Below, one piece after another: positions 59,739 to 64,000 of a stretch of DNA of 64,000 bases. The stretch spans positions 2,536,501-2,600,500 of the forward strand of contig NZ_JAUSZH010000001.1 of the NCBI RefSeq assembly GCF_030817355.1, read 5' to 3'. Source of the stretch: Streptomyces sp. V1I1. GTDB taxonomy: Bacteria; Actinomycetota; Actinomycetes; Streptomycetales; Streptomycetaceae. The notes beneath the pieces are model-generated. The model had not been told where the DNA came from. It saw nothing but the letters and a program-made list of their open reading frames with translations, and made no database searches. A program made the position numbers and the translations under genes. Position 1 is the stretch's first letter, and the number at the start of each line of letters is the position of its first letter.

Positions 59739-62700
59739 TCAGGACGTGCCGATCTCGGTGTCGATCAGCGCGAACATCTCGTCGTCACTTGCGGATTCGA
59801 TCTCCTCCCGGCTGGTCGTGCCGTCCTCGGCGGCGCCCCACTTCACCAGCAGGGTCTGCAACCGGGCGGTCAGGGCGGACCGTTCGGCGCCGGCCGGGTT
59901 CGCAGTGGTGAAGGCCTCGTCGAGCCGGTCGAGTTCGGCGAGGAGCGCCTCCGACGGAGCGGGGGCGTCCCCGAGAAGCTCCGCCCGGACGAAGGCGACC
60001 AGTGCGGCCGGGTTCGGGTGCTCGAAGACCAGGGTCGTCGACAGCCGCAGGCCCGTAGCGGCGGTCAGCCGGTTGCGCAGCTCCACCGCGGTCAAGGAGT
60101 CGAAGCCGAGGTCCTTGAAGGGCCGCCCCGGGTCGAGGAGCGCACCCGACTCGTGGCCCAGGACGCCCGCGATCTCGGCGTGGACGAGTTCGGCGAGAGC
60201 CTGCTCCCGCCGGACGGGCGGCATATCCGCCAGCCTCTCGGCCAGGCTTCCGCCGTCGTGGCCACCTGCGGCCGTCGCACGCCGCGCCGGCGCCGCGGCC
60301 AGCTCCCGCAGGATCGGACGTACGCCGCCCGTGCTGTCCCGCAGGGACCGCGGATCGAGCCGGACCGGGACCTGGGCGGCGTCGCCGCCGAGGACAGCGG
60401 CGTCGAACAGGGCGAGTCCCTGCTCGTCGGTCATGGGCAGCAGCCCTCCGCGCGCCAGCCTTCTGCGCTCGGCTGTGCCGAGGTGGCCGGTCATGCCGCT
60501 GTCCTGCTCCCACATGCCCCAGGCCAGCGAGGTCGCCGGAAGGCCGGTGGCGCGCAGCCTGGTGGCGAAGGCGTCCAGGAAGGCGTTGGCCGCGGCGTAG
60601 TTGCCCTGGCCGGGACCGCCGAGAAGGCCCGCCACCGACGAGAACAGCACGAACGCCCTCAGGTCCGCGCCCCGGGTGAGCTCGTCCAGGTGCACCGCGG
60701 CGTCCACCTTGGGCGCCAGGACCGCGTCGATCCGGGCCGGGGTGAGCGCTTCGATCACGCCGTCGTCCAGGACGCCCGCAGCGTGCACGACCGCGTGCAG
60801 GGGGCGTTCGAGCCCGTCCAGGACCGCGGCCAGGCAGTCCCGGTCGGACACGTCGCAGGACATGAAGGCCACCGACGCGTCGGAGTCGGACAGTTCATCC
60901 GCCAGTTCTCGGGTGCCCGGCGCATCGGGCCCGCGGCGCGACAGGATCGTCAGGTGCCGGACGCCGTGCTCGGCCACGAGATGCCGGGCCAGCAGCCGGC
61001 CCAGCCCGCCGTTGCCCCCGGTGATCAGGACGGTGCCCTCGGGGCCGGCGAGCGGCCGTGGCTCGGTCTGAAGTCGCTTCGCACGTACCAGCCGCAGCGC
61101 ATGCAGCGTGGTTGCCCGGATCATCAGCTCGGGTTCACCGGTCGCCACGGCGGCGGGCACGAGAGAGATGCCCTCCTCGGCGTCCACATCGACGAGGACG
61201 AACCTTCCGGGATGCTCCGACTGAGCCGATCGGACCAGCCCCCACACGGCTGCCTGTGCCGGATCCGTCGCGTCCTCCCCCACCGCGCCGCGGGTGACAA
61301 CGGCCAGGCACGCGCCGGCGAAACGCCGGCTCGCCGTCCAGCGCTGCACGAGGTCGAGCACACGATGGGTGTGCTCGCGGGTGGCGACGCTCAGCGTTCC
61401 CGGGACATCGGCAGTCAGCCTGACGGCGACCACAGCCGGGACCGGCGCGGAGTCCGGGATGTCGTCGACATCGTCGACGAAGACGACATCGGCAGGTCGC
61501 GGCGACGGAATCGGCTTCCAGGCCGGCCGGTAGAGCATGGAGGATTCGGCAGTTCTGCCCGTGGCCGGCCGGGCTTCGGCGAGCGGCCGCACCACGACCG
61601 ACGCCACCGACGCGACCGGGGCGCCGTCGGCGTCGCAGATGTCGAGCGATGTCGCCCCCGTCCCCGTACGGGTGAGTCGCACCCGCACCCGGGAGGCGTG
61701 CTTGGCGTGCACGCTGACGCCGGACCAGACGAAGGGGAGCTGCGGAGACTCGTCCTCCGCGTCGGCCAACGCGGCGTGCAGCGCCGCGTCGAACACTGCC
61801 GGGTGCAGCACAAACCCTTCCGAGGCCACGCCGTCCGGCAGGGTCACCTCGGCGAAGGTCTCCTCCCCCGCACGCCAGGCCCGGCGAAGCCCGCGAAAAG
61901 CCGGACCGTAGCGTACGCCGGTGTCCTCCAGGCGCTCGTAGAGGCCGGTGAGATCCAGCTCCGGCGCCGAGGGCGGCCACTGCCGCAGATTCACCGGCTC
62001 CGCCTTGCCCTCGGGCGACAGCGTTCCCGTCGCGTGCAGGGTCCAGTCCGTGTCCTCGGGCTCCGCGTCGTCGGCCGAGTACACACCGATCGTCCGGGCG
62101 CCCGTCGGGTCCGGGCCGCCGACGGTCACGCGCAGGCGTATGCCGCCGGTGGCTGTCAGGGTGAGTGGCGCGAGGATCGTCAGTTCCTCGACCAGGTGAC
62201 ATCCCACCTGGTCCCCGGCGCGTACCGCGAGTTCGACGAATGCCGTGCCAGGCAGCACGGCCGCATCGTGGACGGCGTGGTCGGCCATCCAGGGGTGCGT
62301 GTCGAGCGACAGCCTGGACGCGAAGAGGTAGCCGCCCGAGTCCGGCAGGGCGGTACCCGCGCCCAGGAGGGCGTGTCCGGGCGCGTCCAGGCCGAGGCCC
62401 ATCGCGTCGACGTTGACCGTCTCTGGGCTGTCGAGCCAGAACCGCTGCCGCTGGAAGGCGTAGGTCGGCAGGTCGAGACGGCTGCGGCCCTCGCCGTGCA
62501 CCGCTTGCCAGTCGATCTCCACACCGTGCGCATGGGCGGTGGCCACCGACGTCAGGAACCGGCCGATGCCGCCGTCGTCGCGGCGCAGTGACCCGAGCAC
62601 CGCGGCTTCGACGCCCGCCTCGCCCACGATGTCCTGCAGGGTCATCGTCAGGACCGGATGGGCGCTGCACTCGATGAAGACCCGGTGCCCATCGGCCAGC

Positions 62701-64000
62701 AGGGCCGCCATGGCGCCCGTGAAGTCGATCGGGCGGCGTGCGTTCTCGTACCAGTACCGTGCGTTCAGATCGGTTTCCTCGAGGAGGGCGCCGGTGACGC
62801 TGGAGTAGAACGCGATCGTGGCCTGCTTCCGCGGGCGCAGCCCGTCGAGCACCGTCAGCAGCTGCTCCCGCACCTCCTCCACGTGCGAGCTGTGCGAGGC
62901 GTACGCGATCGGGATCCGCCGGGCCGGCACTCCCTGCGCCTCACACTCCGCCAGCAGTTCCAGCACCGCCGCGAGATCGCCCGCGACGGCAGTGACGGCC
63001 GGGCCGTTGTACGCGGCGATCGTGAGCCGGTCGCCCCAGGAGCCGATCAAGGATGCGGTCTCGTCGGCGGACCTGGGCACGGACGCCATCCCGCCACGTC
63101 CGGCCAGGGTGGCTCCGATGATCTGGCTGCGCCGGGCGACGATCCGGACCGCGTCCTCGAGGCTCAGTGCGCCCGCGACGTAGGCGGCCGCGATCTCGCC
63201 CTGCGAGTGGCCGACCACCGCCGCCGGTTCGACGCCGAAGGAGCGCCAGTGCTCCGCCAGCGACACCATGACGGAGAACAGGGCCGGCTGTACCACCTCG
63301 CCCCGTTCCAACGCCTCGGCGTCGTCCAGGACTTCCAGCAGATCCCAGTCGACGTACTGGGCGAACGCGTCGGCGCAGCGCCGCATCGACTTGGCGAACA
63401 CCGGGGAGGTTTCGAGCAGTTCCCGGCCCATTCCCACCCACTGGCTGCCCTGGCCGGGGAACACGAACACCACGTTGCCGTCTGCCGCCCTGCCCGACAC
63501 GGCGTTCGCGGCGGTTGTCCCGTCCGCCACCGCCGCAAGGCCGGCCATCAACTCGGCGCGGTCGGCGCCGACGGTGACGGCGCGGTGCTCGAGCGCCTCG
63601 CGGGTGGTCGCCAGCGACCACCCGATGTCGGCCGGGGCGGCGTCCGAGCCGGCCAGGGAGGAGAGCATCCGGGCGGCCTGTTCCCGCAGCGACGCCTCGT
63701 CGGCGGCGGAGACCGGCCACAGGACCGGCGCCGGGCCCGAAACGGAGCCACGCTCCTCGGACGCCTGCTCCTCGGGGGTCTCCTGGGCCTCGAAGATCTC
63801 CTGGGCCTCGGGGGCCTGTTCGAGGATGACGTGGGCGTTGGTGCCGCTCACGCCGAACGCGGACACCCCGGCCCGGCGCGAACGGCCGGCCTCCGGCCAC
63901 GGCATCTGCTCGGTCAGCAGACGTACATCGCCCTCCGACCAGTCCACGTGGGGGGTCGGCTCGTCCACATGCAGCGTCCTGGGCAGCACGCCATGGCGAA
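59739..64000 (-). CDS. Type I modular PKS, last module (KS end-AT-DH-KR-ACP), partial
   Basis: The frame is open to the window edge. KS C-terminus (LPRTLHVDEPTPHVDW and SGTNAHVILEQAP), then AT (VFPGQGSQWVGMG, active Ser in GHSQGEIAAAY, specificity motif YASH near 62905, which indicates methylmalonyl-CoA). DH has HAVHDAAVLP, where the HxxxG glycine is Asp, and FDAALHAALA. KR has GGNGGLGRLLA, an LDD motif (B type) and the NYAAANA active site. The ACP carries GFDSLTAVELRN. No ER. A C-terminal docking tail, not a thioesterase, ends it, so the chain goes to another PKS protein. Confidence 0.95.
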   Translation of the reverse strand, partial: RHGVLPRTLHVDEPTPHVDWSEGDVRLLTEQMPWPEAGRSRRAGVSAFGVSGTNAHVILEQAPEAQEIFEAQETPEEQASEERGSVSGPAPVLWPVSAADEASLREQAARMLSSLAGSDAAPADIGWSLATTREALEHRAVTVGADRAELMAGLAAVADGTTAANAVSGRAADGNVVFVFPGQGSQWVGMGRELLETSPVFAKSMRRCADAFAQYVDWDLLEVLDDAEALERGEVVQPALFSVMVSLAEHWRSFGVEPAAVVGHSQGEIAAAYVAGALSLEDAVRIVARRSQIIGATLAGRGGMASVPRSADETASLIGSWGDRLTIAAYNGPAVTAVAGDLAAVLELLAECEAQGVPARRIPIAYASHSSHVEEVREQLLTVLDGLRPRKQATIAFYSSVTGALLEETDLNARYWYENARRPIDFTGAMAALLADGHRVFIECSAHPVLTMTLQDIVGEAGVEAAVLGSLRRDDGGIGRFLTSVATAHAHGVEIDWQAVHGEGRSRLDLPTYAFQRQRFWLDSPETVNVDAMGLGLDAPGHALLGAGTALPDSGGYLFASRLSLDTHPWMADHAVHDAAVLPGTAFVELAVRAGDQVGCHLVEELTILAPLTLTATGGIRLRVTVGGPDPTGARTIGVYSADDAEPEDTDWTLHATGTLSPEGKAEPVNLRQWPPSAPELDLTGLYERLEDTGVRYGPAFRGLRRAWRAGEETFAEVTLPDGVASEGFVLHPAVFDAALHAALADAEDESPQLPFVWSGVSVHAKHASRVRVRLTRTGTGATSLDICDADGAPVASVASVVVRPLAEARPATGRTAESSMLYRPAWKPIPSPRPADVVFVDDVDDIPDSAPVPAVVAVRLTADVPGTLSVATREHTHRVLDLVQRWTASRRFAGACLAVVTRGAVGEDATDPAQAAVWGLVRSAQSEHPGRFVLVDVDAEEGISLVPAAVATGEPELMIRATTLHALRLVRAKRLQTEPRPLAGPEGTVLITGGNGGLGRLLARHLVAEHGVRHLTILSRRGPDAPGTRELADELSDSDASVAFMSCDVSDRDCLAAVLDGLERPLHAVVHAAGVLDDGVIEALTPARIDAVLAPKVDAAVHLDELTRGADLRAFVLFSSVAGLLGGPGQGNYAAANAFLDAFATRLRATGLPATSLAWGMWEQDSGMTGHLGTAERRRLARGGLLPMTDEQGLALFDAAVLGGDAAQVPVRLDPRSLRDSTGGVRPILRELAAAPARRATAAGGHDGGSLAERLADMPPVRREQALAELVHAEIAGVLGHESGALLDPGRPFKDLGFDSLTAVELRNRLTAATGLRLSTTLVFEHPNPAALVAFVRAELLGDAPAPSEALLAELDRLDEAFTTANPAGAERSALTARLQTLLVKWGAAEDGTTSREEIESASDDEMFALIDTEIGTS

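Noticed and set aside
60018..62591. 857-aa plus-strand frame across the PKS
   Set aside because: Antisense of the AT-DH-KR-ACP region; rich in Arg/Gln/Gly/His with no motif, and the PKS frame is unmistakable.

Overview
The window is Streptomyces chromosome. Base composition is very high GC, starts are often GTG, and stops and starts overlap tightly. The gene order glyA - tyrosine-phosphatase-like - tsaC - prmC - prfA - rpmE - LCP - rho - thrB - thrC - hom - lysA - argS-like matches, from memory, the conserved core-genome block around rho and hom in S. coelicolor. No database was searched; every assignment rests on reading the translations and motifs.

Layout. (1) 1-15.1 kb: housekeeping block, all on the minus strand: tRNA modification and translation termination genes, L31, an LCP cell-wall ligase, Rho, the aspartate-family threonine/lysine genes, and a receiver-only response regulator. 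(2) 15.3-39.3 kb: an integrated actinomycete integrative and conjugative element (AICE). It sits in tRNA-Arg(CCG) and is bounded by a perfect 47-bp duplication of the tRNA 3' half (15338-15384 and 39279-39325). The pSAM2-type backbone runs from 15.7 to 26.2 kb: integrase, excisionase, RepSA-like initiator, small transfer proteins, DUF2637/SpdB-like protein, FtsK-like TraB translocase, HTH regulator, and a Nudix protein that may be Pif-like. An IS3-family element cuts the rep gene, and in-silico removal restores the reading frame exactly, so autonomous replication is probably lost. Cargo runs from about 26.3 to 39.0 kb.

(3) The most interesting cargo is a leftward four-gene operon (38055 to 28425), visibly AT-richer than its surroundings. 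It encodes a DUF4338/DruA-like protein, a DptF-like P-loop NTPase carrying a frameshift, a DptG-sized helical protein, and a 1506-aa protein that joins a PD-(D/E)xK-like nuclease motif to a HerA/FtsK ATPase, as in DptH. No phosphorothioation (dnd/ssp) genes, methylase or Druantia helicase DruE are present. The set looks like an anti-phage system of a combination I do not recognise.

(4) 40-46 kb: an unusual directional cluster. It holds a Nudix hydrolase, a small membrane protein, a RuBisCO-like protein without the catalytic residues, an RNase Z-like metallo-beta-lactamase, a sulfotransferase, a left-handed beta-helix transferase, a sugar-transfer-type ATP-grasp enzyme and a GNAT. It may make or decorate an unknown small molecule or glycan. 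(5) 46-51.5 kb: a translationally coupled SulP transporter and beta-carbonic anhydrase, a secreted Pro-rich protein, an MmyB-like regulator remnant, and a divergent MerR/DUF3291-like pair.

(6) 51.8-64 kb: the edge of a polyketide glycoside cluster. It has RmlA, RmlB, NDP-hexose 2,3-dehydratase, 3-aminotransferase, 3,5-epimerase and 4-ketoreductase, the set that makes a 3-amino-2,3,6-trideoxy-L-hexose of daunosamine type. A macrolide-type glycosyltransferase and the last module (KS-AT-DH-KR-ACP, no thioesterase) of a type I PKS follow; the PKS runs off the window. A LuxR gene relic lies between rmlA and the glycosyltransferase.
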